DNA from: Berghia stephanieae
Lineage: Eukaryota > Mollusca > Gastropoda > Nudibranchia > Aeolidiidae
Direction: 5' to 3'
Length of the DNA stretch: 64,000 nucleotides
NCBI GenBank assembly: GCA_034508935.3
Contig: CM067445.1
Span: forward strand, 89,393,479 to 89,457,478
The notes beneath the pieces are model-generated. The model was not told the origin of the DNA and did not search any database. It was given only the letters and a program-made list of their open reading frames with translations. This document shows positions 12,315 through 22,015 of the stretch, in pieces (position 1 is the stretch's first letter; every line of letters begins with the position of its first letter). Both the position numbers and the translations under genes were made by a program.

Positions 12315-12506
12315 ATAGATAGTTCGAAGTTGACGTCACTCAGGTCTTTGTTATTGTTTTTTGCCATCCGCGTTTATGAGTAATTTTCACTAAACTGTAT
12401 TAACCTGACTATAAACGATCATGGTTACACAAAGTTTTGTGTGTGGTCCGTTATACTTCCGGATAGCAATGTTGTGAGCTTCTTAGCCAAGCGCATACTA
12501 TCTATA
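12315..12506 (-). mobile_element. MITE-3 copy
   Basis: Complete, between tagatagttcg and catactatcta. It is followed by gttaacgatggctacg, an inverted copy of the sequence in front of the neighbouring MITE-4. Confidence 0.8.
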
Positions 12507-12628
12507 TGTTAACGATGGCTACGATATGACTCAAATCACCAAGTCACCACTATGACGTGCGACTAAAGAAATTTTAGTTTGTCAAAATAATCATATTCAC
12601 CGAATTAAAGTGTTAGCAGTTTAAGAAC

Positions 12629-12919
12629 TTCAACAGTCATGACGTCACTTCCCTCGTAATGACGCATGGTAACTTCGTAATTGGCACTAAACTATCGGAA
12701 CAATGGCGGGCGCCCTTATGAAATATTTCTCCGACGAGCATAAAAGCGTATCCAGAGGAGAAAAACATAATAATTATAATCTTATTTTGACTTTTACACA
12801 TTCTGATTACAAGACATATGAAAAGTTCTAGCCAGCATGAAGAATAAAAAGTACCGATTTTCTTTGTTTAGAACCAGGGTGGACGCCGTTGCTGGGCGAC
12901 GTGACATCAGACTATTGAA
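12629..12919 (+). mobile_element. MITE-5 copy
   Basis: Ends TTCAACAGTCATGACGTCAC and, at the right, GTGACATCAGACTATTGAA, which are inverted copies. Inner phrases cggaacaatggcgg and cgtatccagaggag identify the family, which is also at 34.5, 40.1, 48.1, 50.0 and 63.7 kb. Confidence 0.8.
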
Positions 12920-12964
12920 TCCAATTATCAGAGGGAATGGAAGATTCAATTTAATTGACTAAGA

Positions 12965-13115
12965 CAGATGCTGTGGACATTTCGGGTTTCCCCTTAGTTA
13001 ACAAAACACAAAGAATGAAACAGTAAATACGTCTTTAGTATTGCATTGATCGTCTTTTGTTGACCAAGGGGAAATCCGAAACGTTTACATTATCTGTCTT
13101 TGTTAATGAAATTGA
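12965..13115. repeat. foldback with TTGA...CCGAAACGT loop
   Basis: Inverted arms tttcgggtttccccttag and aaggggaaatccgaaacg bracket about 70 bp. The right arm with ttgaccaagg and CCGAAACG is another copy of the hammerhead-like motif seen at 2.6, 26.5, 43.6 and 45.0 kb. Confidence 0.5.
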
Positions 13116-13306
13116 CTATTTGACTATTGTTATTTAGTTCTTCGATCTTCAAGCAGCAACATTTATAGTAGTTAAAGAATTAGTTATGTGCTCTACTAGT
13201 ACGGAATCTGACTAAAAATTCTTGATTCAAAGATAATATGATAAATTTTACAGTGACAGGCTCATATCATCCCTACATAATGCCGGGTTGAGACAATTAG
13301 TCATAT

Positions 13307-13539
13307 GTGACTCATCGTCTCAAAACGGTATTATGTCGGAACGATCCAGATGCTTAAACGCCGAAGTAAATGTTAAACTGGTCAAAATATAAATTGTTGG
13401 CATTAACACCCTAAATTATGGTATCCATTCTCCTCAATAAAACATACAAACTCAACACAAGTCTGATTTTCTGGCTATAAATTCAATTTTCAACATCTTA
13501 ACCAACCCGACTTAATAACGTTTTGAGGCAAAGGGTCAC
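13307..13539. mobile_element. MITE-1 copy
   Basis: GTGACTCATCG left end and AAGGGTCAC right end, with ATAT duplicated on both sides. The interior matches the 27857 copy most closely. Confidence 0.85.
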
Positions 13540-13547
13540 ATATATGA

Positions 13548-13596
13548 AACCTTATTTCTATTTTATGCAGTGCTTTACAATAATAATAACAATAAC

Positions 13597-13673
<77 letters not shown>

Positions 13674-13955
13674 TAATAATAATAATGATAATAACAATAA
13701 TAATAATAGACTCTTATGAAACGCACTGTATCCTCCACAACGAGGCTCTTGTCGCTTTAAAGTACATCAACAACAAAAACAAAAACAAAACACGAAACTT
13801 ATCGAGGTTAGGCGTCATTGTTGTACTGCTATTCTTACAACAACCGTCACTGCGTGCATCAACTTCATTATTCATGAGCAGTGAAACAAGTGTGTTTCGT
13901 ATAGAGAGTACTTCAATAATATACTCGAGCACTCGCGTCTTATTCCAATACGCTT
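13548..13955 (+). repeat. copy 1 of a local duplication containing (AAT)n
   Basis: The block ttctattttatgcagtgc ... ggttaggcgtc ... cttacaacaaccgtc ... catgagcagtgaaac ... ttcgtatagagagta recurs at 14249-14395. In this copy an (AAT)n expansion (13579-13707) and a roughly 90-bp unique stretch separate the parts. Both copies keep an open reading around LQQPS..SLFMS.ET.VFRIES, but that alone does not make a gene. Confidence 0.7.
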
Positions 13956-13959
13956 TTAT

Positions 13960-14245
13960 TTTGTGCAATATCCACTAACCGTGCTCAAATCGCTTTACAT
14001 GGGGTCCCTAGACAACAGCAACAATTGACATGTAGGACAAGACATGGAGCCTGTTGGGCGATATTACAATTTCTGCGGACAGATACTATCAGGTACTTAT
14101 TTTACACTTGAGTACGATGAGAGAATGTGAATAAAGAGCATTTCCCAAGAACTCAATTAATTATGCTCCGCTCAGAGCGGGTCTCGAACATTGGTCCTTC
14201 CGATCCGAAATTGAGAGTCATACCAGTAGATCAGATCACATAGCC
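13960..14245 (-). mobile_element. SINE-A copy
   Basis: Reverse-strand SINE-A with recognisable ccactaaccgtgctcaaa tail part, acgcctgt-like motif replaced by gagcctgttgggcg, and a diverged tRNA-like head ending cacatagcc. It is about 80 percent similar to the intact copies by eye. Confidence 0.75.
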
Positions 14246-14248
14246 TCA

Positions 14249-14395
14249 TTTCTATTGTATGCAGTGCATTATGCGGTTAGGCGTCGTTTTTGTACTGGCA
14301 TTCTTACAACAACCGTCGCGTCGAACATCAGCTTCATTATTCATGAGCAGAGAAACAATTGTGTTTCGTATAGAGAGTAGCCTACTCTTCATTAT
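14249..14395 (+). repeat. copy 2 of the local duplication
   Basis: Second copy of the block at 13548-13955, without the AAT expansion and its right-hand unique part. It is again followed by a reverse SINE-A, so the duplication probably included the SINE. Confidence 0.65.
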
Positions 14396-14455
14396 ACCCG
14401 TGTCTTATTCTGTAAAGATTAACAGAAATCCGCCTTATATTTAGCTTCAGCTTGT

Positions 14456-15236
14456 ATATAGAGAAATATTCACTAACCGTGCTCAAAGGGGTCCTTGTTT
14501 TGTTCTTGTTTTTAAGGGTTTTACGGCGCTTGCAACACGTTTAGGTTATATCAGCGCCAGTAAAAAGGAAGAAAATGGGATAGTAAAAAGTTCTAGAATT
14601 ACAAATAAAGCACACAAGAAAAAGTAAGACATAGGGGAACTGGGAACAATTAGGGATCAGATGTCGATTCCAAGATCATACCACCAATGTACTTAGTTTG
14701 AGATCACCTAATAAGTCTCATCTTGACACAAGCACAAAATCCAACAAAGAGGAATACATACAAATGCTTACATTATACATTGAAAATAACAAATATAATA
14801 ATACATAACAGAGAGATGATTTACAAGGAAAAAAATATCATCTCCCAAAACAATAACTATACATTTGACTGTTTCCCTCCCAGATAGGACTCCGGCCAGG
14901 ACAAAACCAAGTAATCTCATTCCAAGACAAAGAAAGAAAGCATGTTGGAAAACAGTTATAAGGGGATAGAAGACAGTATGGACCTCCCTACCCACCATGG
15001 GAGGTCAAAGGGGTCCTTAGCAAACAGCAACATTTTACATGTTGCACAAGACATGACGCCTGTTAGGCGATATCGCAATATTTTTTTCCGACAAGTACAA
15101 TTCTATTAACGGCCAGTACTCATTTTAACATCTGTTTATGGTAACAGAATGTGACTAAAGAGCCTTTTCCAAGTAAATCAACTATCCGTTGCTCATAGCC
15201 GGACTCGAACCCAAGATCTTCTGACTCATATAACGG
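14456..15236 (-). mobile_element. SINE-A copy split by an LT-1 insertion
   Basis: SINE-A sequence runs from about 14456 to 14496 and resumes at 15005-15236. The 14-bp string TCAAAGGGGTCCTT flanks the inserted LT-1 element on both sides (14483-14496 and 15005-15018), so the insertion is younger than the SINE. Confidence 0.8.
14497..15004 (-). mobile_element. LT-1 LINE tail copy inside SINE-A
   Basis: Reverse-strand copy with a CAAAA-type tail (ttttgttcttgtttttaag read on the plus strand), ttacggcgcttgcaacac and the far end ccatgggagg. The target duplication of 14 bp shows it moved as a retroposon. Confidence 0.8.
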
Positions 15237-15422
15237 AAATCTGGTTAAACATAGAATACGCCGGCATCACAGACAAAATGACTCTAAAATTACCATTAAG
15301 ACATTTCATTTTAAAAAAGTGTCTTTGAGTATAAAGTGTCTATAATCTAACGGTTCCCTTAACTCGTGAAGCGAGGGCTCTACCAAATATGTTATTAGGC
15401 CCCTTTTAATATTAGATTTTAG

Positions 15423-15512
15423 TTAAAAGATTTCCCTTCATTGAGGATGGGGAATTTTAAACTTATCAAATCTGAAATTTCCTCATTCCTGTCATTCACA
15501 ACAAGAGATGAA
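15423..15512 (+). CDS. candidate host exon (90 bp), unknown protein
   Basis: The segment is preceded by a pyrimidine-containing acceptor (ccccttttaatattagatttt-AG), is open for exactly 30 codons, and ends at a good donor (GATGAA|GTGAGT). It would encode LKDFPSLRMGNFK...TTRDE. The frame continues open for a few codons past the donor. No family is recognised, and a chance match of this length is possible. Confidence 0.25.
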
Positions 15513-15689
15513 GTGAGTAGGAAAGTGCCAGAAAACAATAGAGATATCATTATGAATTTCTGCTAATTATTTTATCTAGTTCACCCAACATAATAACAGA
15601 TTGATACCGAGGGCAAACGTTTACTTCAATATTTTGAAAGTTGATGCCTTCTTTTCAAAAGAAAATTCACGCATGTTATGTTTTATGTT

Positions 15690-16190
15690 TTCAGGGTTTT
15701 ACGGCGCTTGCAACACATTCAGGTTATATCAGCGCCAGTAAAAAGGAAGAAAATGGGATAGTAAAAATTTCTAGAATTACAATTAAAGCACACAAGAAAA
15801 AGTAAGACATAGGGGAACTGGGAACAAATAGGGATCAGATGTAGATTCCAAGAGCACACTATCAAAGTACTTAGTTTGAGACCACCTATAAGTCTCATCC
15901 GGGCACAAGCACAAAATCCAACAAAGAGAAATACACTCAAATGCTTTCATTATAAATTCAAAATAAATATAATAATACATAACAGACAGATGATTTACAA
16001 GGAAAAAAATACCAAAACAATAACTATACATTCGACTGTTTCCCTCCCAGCCAAGGAACTCCGGCCAGGGTCAGGACAAAACTAAGTAATCTCATTTCAA
16101 GACAACGACAGGAAACAATTGGAAAACGAGTATACGGGGATAGAAGACACAGTATGTACCTCCCTGCCCGCTATGGGAGGTCAGGATCCC
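15690..16190 (-). mobile_element. LT-1 LINE tail copy
   Basis: Nearly collinear with 14497-15004 and 28840-29357. It starts with the gggttttacggcgcttgcaa 3' end and runs to ctatgggaggtcaggatcc. Confidence 0.75.
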
Positions 16191-16461
16191 CACCCAGGAA
16201 AATTCACTCAGAATTTAGTAAACGTATCTATTTGCAATTTGTATACCCCGTACATTCATCCCGATTTGACTTCGAAATTGCTCCAGGTGAAAAAAATCTC
16301 ACCAACAGATTTTTGCTGCAGATTTGCACTAGTGTATAATCGCGAATTTTCGGCACTATAATATTATCGGGAACAATAAAAATACTTCTAGAAAAAATCC
16401 CAACCCGCTACTTTCTCTAATATTCTTCAAAAATGACCTGAAATTGGATAAACAAAGGTGT
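16191..16461. other. no gene seen
   Basis: Unique sequence between LT-1 and the left end of the Academ-like transposon; nothing recognised. Confidence 0.4.
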
Positions 16462-16625
16462 TAGTGCATGGGCCAGTGGGCGAAACCCTCCCCCCCCCCC
16501 TGGGGGAGTTTTCGCCACATGGTTTTTCTGAAACAGCAATATATCTTGAGTATTAATCCGGGTGTTACCGTTTTTTCAAGTGTCATTTACGAGAGTTACG
16601 GCCCTTGAAAGGTCATTAGGTGCAA
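16462..16625 (+). repeat. left terminal inverted repeat
   Basis: Pairs with 21085-21247. Conserved steps in order are TAGTGC.T.GGCCA.TGGG, a C-run of about 11, GGGAGTTT, GCCAC, GTTACCGT, AAGTGTCATTTA and GAGAGTTA.GGC.CTT. Identity is imperfect, with small gaps. Confidence 0.75.
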
Positions 16626-17615
16626 TTTTTTGTGAAATCGTTTTTGTGCATAAAATGGTTGTTTATCACCTTAAAATTGTTTCACATACAATCAATAATG
16701 GAATTTTATTGTAATTTCTCATTTTTTGCCTCATATCATAAAATATTTTACAAAGCCATATAGCGTTTTAAAATCTTTGATAGCCATTTTCTCTATAATT
16801 TGAAAAAAAAATCTATTACAGTGTACTTGTTTCCCTTCAGGATGAATAAACAAGAGGGATTTTGCACTAGCACAATTCAGGCATGCTTCAGGGACATATA
16901 ACACAAATTAATCAGGGTGTTACAGTTTTTTCAAGTATCATTTACAGGAGTTATGGCCCTTGAAAGGTCATCGGGTGCAATTTTTCGTGAACTCATTTTT
17001 GTGCATAAAATGATTGTTTATCACCCTAAAATTGCTTCAAATGCAATAAATAGTGGAATTTTATTGTCATTTATTATTTTTTGCCTCATGTCATAAAATA
17101 TTTTACAAAGCCATATAGCGTTTTTAAATCTTTGATAGCCATTTTCTCTATAATTTGAAAAAAAAAAGTCTATTACAGTGTACTTGTTTCCCTTCAGGAT
17201 GAATAAACAAGAGGGATTTTGCACTAGCACAATTCAGGCATGCTTCAGGGACATATAACACAAATTAATCAGGGTGTTACAGTTTTTTCAAGTATCATTT
17301 ACAGGAGTTATGGCCCTTGAAAGGTCATCGGGTGCAATTTTTCGTGAACTCATTTTTGTGAATAAAATGATTGTTTATCACCCTAAAATTTCTTCAAATG
17401 CAATAAATAGTGGAATTTTATTGTCATTTCTCATTTTTTGCCTCATATCATAAAATATTTTACAAAGCTATATAGGGTTTTTAAATCTTTGATAGCCATT
17501 TTCTCTATAATATGAAAAAAAATATATATTACAGTGTATTTGCTTCCTTTCAGTGATAAATAAACAAGAGGAATTTTGTACTAGCACAATTCAGGCATGA
17601 TTAATGGGCATATAA
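16561..17615 (+). repeat. three tandem subterminal repeats of about 356 bp
   Basis: Units begin at 16561, 16916 and 17273 (ggtgttac.gttttttcaag), giving spacings of 355 and 357 bp. Each carries tatggcccttgaaaggtca, ttgtttatcaccctaaaat and cactagcacaattcaggcat. The second and third are nearly identical and the first is more diverged. The unit includes the inner part of the terminal repeat, so the transposon end is partly triplicated. Confidence 0.9.
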
Positions 17616-19512
17616 CACATATACATTTGTAACATTTGACCTTGCTGTAGCAAAGAAAGCTTACGATATTGTCTGGCAAAACCCACAGCTTTACAAAACA
17701 GTCATTATTTACCTGGGTGTCTTTCACACCATAATTTCATATCTTGGTGCCCTGGGAAAGCTCCAAAGTGGATCTGGTTTTGAAGAAATTGTGACTGAAG
17801 CAGGGCTATGTGCACATGGTTCTATGGATAGGGTTATGAGTGGAAAGAACTACAACAGGGCTATACGAGTGCATGTGTCTGTTTTGGAGGCTCTAGAGAG
17901 GCTTCTGCTTGCAAAATTTGAGCAGGACACGGATTCAAAACTCAGTAAAGACCTCATGTCTTACATAAAGGAATTCACCGAAGGAATTTCAAGCCATACA
18001 GCTAATAAAATTCTCCAGTCAACTGTGTATGCTGAGTTATTTTCCCAGTATGAAGCCTTCAAAGAGAGTGTCCGCTCAGGAAAGTACGGAAAAACTGCAC
18101 AATACTGGATCCAATACATGGACAGAGTTTGGCTTCTCCTCCAGTTTCTGCGAGCTACAAAGACAAACAACTTTCTTCTTCATATATCTTGTTTAAAAGA
18201 ACTGTGCCCACTGCTTTTTACCATGAATCACCATAATTATGCCAAGTATATCAGTGTATATTTTGTGTCACTAGCCAACCTGATTCATTCCCACCCAGGG
18301 GCAGAAGAAATGTTACAAGATAATGGATTTAGTGTCTCCAGATCAAGGACGCCTGCTGGAAGAATAGCAGTTGATATGACCATTGGACAAACAATAAACA
18401 AACATGCAAAGACAAAAGGAGGTATTGTTGGGTTCAGCAAGAGTCTTCCAAGCTATTACCGTTGGAGTGTAACAAGACACAATCGAGCAGAATATGTATC
18501 AGCAACCCAAAGAATGATCAGCAACAACAACTGTATAGATATAGACACCCATAAAGAATTGAACCTTGCAGAAAAAAGACAAAGTGAAAAGCGAGTGCAA
18601 AAGATCCTCCAGGCATTTTCAGCATTTATCAATCCCTTTGAAGTTGAAGATGGTCTGGTCAGTCTAGCTTCAGGAATGAAAATGCAAGAGGATGTTGCTG
18701 ATGACCTGCTAGCCGTGGAAAAAACAGGAAAAAGATTGTTTGAAAGTTTTGTTGAAAACAGACTGAAGGAAAAGACTGTAGAATTTCACAAGCCATTAGA
18801 AAGGAACAAGACCAAGACATTTGCATCATTGAGGAAAGTGGTAACAGTGAAAAAAGACATGAACGTGGTCAAAATCAAGGTACAAAGAAATTTATTTGGC
18901 CAGCTTCTTGTTTTGTCCCAAGAGCACAGTGTTGATCTTCAAAAAGTTCTTCAATATCCTCTAACACCTACTCCATGGTCGCTGGCTTCATCAGATGGTT
19001 TACCTCTGAAGACCAACAAAGCAACTCTGTTGCACAAGCTCACGCCTGACAATTCATTAATGTTCGAGGATTATGCAAAAAAACAAACAAACACCGTTTA
19101 CATTGTTGATGGCAATGCACTGTTACAAACTCTGTCAGCAATCCCAAATACATTTGGTGAAGTAGCCAAACTTACATTTTCCTCCTTACCACAAGCAGCT
19201 TGTGTGCACTTTGTGACTGATACTTACATAGAAGATTCAATCAAAGGTTGTGAGAGATTGAGGAGAGGATCTTCTGAAGATAATGCATACTTGTTAAGAG
19301 GATCTGCAACAACAGTGCCCAGACGTTGGAAATCATTTCTCAGCTGCGTTGATAACAAAAGATCTCTTATCAGGTTTCTCCTCAAGGAATGGGAAAGTAA
19401 CGAATATGCAAAGAAACTGAGAAACAGGGACATCTTCTTTGTCTGTGAAGAGAGAGATGCACCTTACTTTACAGTGACACGGATGAATTTACCACAGCTG
19501 TACCTTGTCTAG
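17605..19512 (+). CDS. Academ-type transposon protein, N-terminal and middle part
   Basis: The frame is open from 17605, just after the tandem repeats, without a clear start codon; the first ATG in frame lies near 17824. It encodes about 635 residues. The early part (VTFDLAVAKKAYDIVW, then LGVFHTIISYLGALGK and MSGKNYNRA) resembles the transposase region of a multicopy invertebrate protein family that I recognise by pattern. Near its end is YIVDGNALLQ (codons from 19099) followed by VHFVTDTYIEDSIKGCERLRR, comparable to the first acidic motif and following basic stretch of XPG/FEN1 nucleases. The frame stops just before the second nuclease motif, which is in the next frame. The true N-terminus is absent, apparently replaced by the tandem repeats. 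Confidence 0.7.
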   Translation, partial: WAYNTYTFVTFDLAVAKKAYDIVWQNPQLYKTVIIYLGVFHTIISYLGALGKLQSGSGFEEIVTEAGLCAHGSMDRVMSGKNYNRAIRVHVSVLEALERLLLAKFEQDTDSKLSKDLMSYIKEFTEGISSHTANKILQSTVYAELFSQYEAFKESVRSGKYGKTAQYWIQYMDRVWLLLQFLRATKTNNFLLHISCLKELCPLLFTMNHHNYAKYISVYFVSLANLIHSHPGAEEMLQDNGFSVSRSRTPAGRIAVDMTIGQTINKHAKTKGGIVGFSKSLPSYYRWSVTRHNRAEYVSATQRMISNNNCIDIDTHKELNLAEKRQSEKRVQKILQAFSAFINPFEVEDGLVSLASGMKMQEDVADDLLAVEKTGKRLFESFVENRLKEKTVEFHKPLERNKTKTFASLRKVVTVKKDMNVVKIKVQRNLFGQLLVLSQEHSVDLQKVLQYPLTPTPWSLASSDGLPLKTNKATLLHKLTPDNSLMFEDYAKKQTNTVYIVDGNALLQTLSAIPNTFGEVAKLTFSSLPQAACVHFVTDTYIEDSIKGCERLRRGSSEDNAYLLRGSATTVPRRWKSFLSCVDNKRSLIRFLLKEWESNEYAKKLRNRDIFFVCEERDAPYFTVTRMNLPQLYLV

Positions 19513-20387
19513 ATCTCTACTCATCACAGGAAGAGGCAGACACACGAATTATACTGCACTGTCAATATGCTTCCCGCCAACCAAACTGTGAAACAATTGT
19601 TGTCAGATCACCAGACACGGATGTCTTCTTACTTCTCCTTTCATTCTCAGAGACAATTGGAAAGACCCTGATTTTTTATACTGGCTGTGGCAACAACAGG
19701 CGACAAATCAATGTCTCTCAGATAGCAAAGACTTTGTCTAAACAGATGTGTGATGCATTACTTGGTGTCCATGCATTCACAGGCTGTGACACAACAAGTT
19801 GCTTTGCTGGGCAAGGAAAGCTGAAAGCTCTAAAATTTCTTCAAAAAGAGGAAGATCTTAGAATTCTGTTCTCCAGATTTGGAACATCAGCAGCTGTTTC
19901 GAGTAATGACTGTCTCATGTTAGAGTCATTTGTGTGCAAGCTGTATGGCAAAACCTCATGCACAAGTGTCAACAAAGTGAGGTATGACATAGTTCGCCAG
20001 CGTTTCAAAGGAAAGAAAGGTACCATCTCATGCAGTGGTGGAATTGATCTGTGTCAGATGCCTCCTTGTAGTCAAGTATTGACACTGCACATATCAAGAG
20101 CCAACTTTCAAACTCTCATTTGGAGGAATGCAGTGTGCCAGAATCCTAGCATTCCAAAACCAGAGGATAACGGTTGGCAGAGAAATTCTGCAAATGAATT
20201 GGAAGTACAGTGGTTCAAAGATGCTTTCATTCCAGATGAGTTGCAGGAAATTGTGTATGAAGAAAGCTGCACCAGTACTGACGAAGATACATATGCCGAG
20301 GATGGTAGTGATAGCTTTGACAGTGATTTCCTTGACGACACTTCAGAGGACGAAGAGGATTTTGCTACTGATGATGAGGATATGTAA
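19470..20387 (+). CDS. Academ-type transposon protein, XPG/FEN1-like C-terminal part
   Basis: This continues the preceding protein in another frame with no gap in homology, so a 1-base change (or assembly error) near 19475-19500 is likelier than an intron. Motifs in order are SSQEEADTRIILH (19521-19559, like the XPG-I EAEA acidic motif), VVRSPDTDVFLLLL (19599 on, like the S.D.D. strand) and VHAFTGCDTTSCFAGQGKLK (19767 on, like the GCDY...GIGPK helix-hairpin-helix). Near the C-terminus are about 45 residues rich in D, E and S, ending DDEDM. An AATAAA overlaps the stop. Known XPG nucleases cut flap DNA; a role in transposition is an inference. Confidence 0.7.
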   Translation, partial: YSDTDEFTTAVPCLDLYSSQEEADTRIILHCQYASRQPNCETIVVRSPDTDVFLLLLSFSETIGKTLIFYTGCGNNRRQINVSQIAKTLSKQMCDALLGVHAFTGCDTTSCFAGQGKLKALKFLQKEEDLRILFSRFGTSAAVSSNDCLMLESFVCKLYGKTSCTSVNKVRYDIVRQRFKGKKGTISCSGGIDLCQMPPCSQVLTLHISRANFQTLIWRNAVCQNPSIPKPEDNGWQRNSANELEVQWFKDAFIPDELQEIVYEESCTSTDEDTYAEDGSDSFDSDFLDDTSEDEEDFATDDEDM

Positions 20388-21084
20388 TAAATTGGTGAGC
20401 AGTGCAAACTGTTAAGGAGTAAAGCATGTTTGCAAAACACATAAGGATATTGTTTTTATGTACTTACTGCATCTTGAATCAAGAATCCCTTTTGAGTATC
20501 AATTATTCTTCATAATATAACAATGCGATTTCGTTCAAAAGTCTTCGGTAATGATGCTTCACTTGGGTTGTGAACAAATTAGTCTTTTTTCATGATATAT
20601 CTACTGTTTTTAACACACCTTCAACTTACTTTTAAATGTGACAACTGGACATCAATACCATGTTTAAAAAGAATGAAAATTATGATGAATTTGGCATCCC
20701 ACAAAGTGGAGAAATATTTAAGGGTTGCGTACACTTTTAGTTTTTCCTATGACGTAGAAATATGAAGGTTGTTGTTGAGGCTTGGGCCATAGCTTTCTTC
20801 AGTGCTACTTTTTTAATGAACATGCTGTTTTTGGCCATATTTAAAATAATGTTTGTGTAAAACACTGAAATAGCTTAGTTTAGATATGACACGTCATGAG
20901 ATTACTGACAAATTGTTTCAACTTTCTGTGAATCTATATAATATTTACAAATTGAAAGCTTGTGCACATAGTTTGATAGTATATTCGATTTCCTTCAGTT
21001 TGATACCCAATTTGCATATATTTGAATTAATATTGTAGTCTCCAGAGCCTTTGAAAGAAATGTCTCTTTTTTGCAAGGGGACAC
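20388..21084. other. 3' non-coding part of the transposon
   Basis: AT-rich, without open frames, between the protein end and the right terminal repeat. No tandem repeat matching the left end is present here. Confidence 0.5.
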
Positions 21085-21247
21085 AACTCACTTTTTTCAA
21101 AGAGCCATAACTCTCTTAAATGACACTTATTTTTACGGTAACAGTGGAATTTGTATGGCCAATAAGTTCTATTATTTGAAAAACATAGTGGCATAAACTC
21201 CCAAAGGGGGGGGGGGGGAGGGGGGGGTCCCAGTGGCCTAAGCACTA
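21085..21247 (-). repeat. right terminal inverted repeat
   Basis: Inverted partner of 16462-16625. It contains a G-run of about 12 and a second of 8, then cccagtggcctaagcacta. Confidence 0.75.
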
Positions 21248-21324
21248 TGTCTCTCACAAAATAGATATTTTGATTGAGATCAAAATATTTGTCTACTTTT
21301 ATTCTATGTGCATAACGATTACAA

Positions 21325-21483
21325 TTAACTCTCTCCCTACCAATCATTTTCAGTATTTTCCCAAAACAAAGATCATTCTTCAAAGTTTGTGATGTACAAA
21401 ATAAATCTGAATAAGAAAAAATGTGTATCTTTGTGTCGTAACAAATGTGACGATTTTGCTGTAGGTGGTAAGGAGAGAGTTAA
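21325..21483. mobile_element. MITE-2 (piggyBac-type), internally deleted
   Basis: TTAA then CTCTCTCCCTACCA at the left and GGTGGTAAGGAGAGAG then TTAA at the right, but only about 150 bp apart, so the middle is shortened. Confidence 0.7.
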
Positions 21484-22015
21484 TATACCTGAAATATGCT
21501 AAGGTCTTTTAATAAATAAAACCAGTCTTTTGGGTCAAATCAAATTTAGCTCGATTCAAAGATGTATTTTCTGGTCGGTATTGCACAAACTGGATAAGAT
21601 ACAAGCAAACAAATAAATATAAGATTAGTTCTAAAATATACTTTGTAAACCCTGAAGGGATGTCAACATCTACCATACCATAAATCTACAATAATATATC
21701 CCTCTCTCACTGTTATTAATGTACTCAGAAAGGCGTTTCAAGTTATGTAAAATAAACGGCAACACTCTCATACGTTTTAAAAGATTAAGCCAAAACATTT
21801 TTCTTCTTAAATTCGAAGACCCAAAACTTGTCCAAATTTGACAGGTTAAAGAAATTATTAATTAATCGAGTTTTGAGGGCAAAAAGGTCTGGCCAATTAT
21901 TTAAAAAAAAAAACCCGTTTTATCAGAATGTGGCAGACCATTTGTGATGTAGTCTATCCTATTAGCGAAAAATGTTATGTGGATTTTTATCACTAATGGG
22001 GCATATGAACAAATA
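21484..22015. other. no gene seen
   Basis: AT-rich unique sequence with no supported element. Confidence 0.35.

Larger units (their letters stand above)
16462..21247 (+). mobile_element. Academ-like DNA transposon, about 4.8 kb, with TIRs and target duplication
   Basis: The left end (TAGTGCATGGGCCAGTGGG) and the complement of the right end (TAGTGCTTAGGCCACTGGG) match. They stay similar inward for about 160 bp through a C-run, a GGGAGTTT..GCCAC block, a GTTACCGT block and a GTGTCATTTA.GAGAGTTA block. The 3 bases TGT flank both ends (16459-16461 and 21248-21250). Inside are tandem repeats and a long protein with XPG/FEN1-like motifs. Academ transposons are known for an XPG nuclease domain and 3-4 bp target duplications, so Academ is the best assignment. 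The N-terminal part of the protein is missing, so this copy is probably non-autonomous now. Confidence 0.7.

Noticed and set aside
13490-13738. Tyr- or Ile-rich protein frames
   Set aside because: Translation of the (AAT)n microsatellite.
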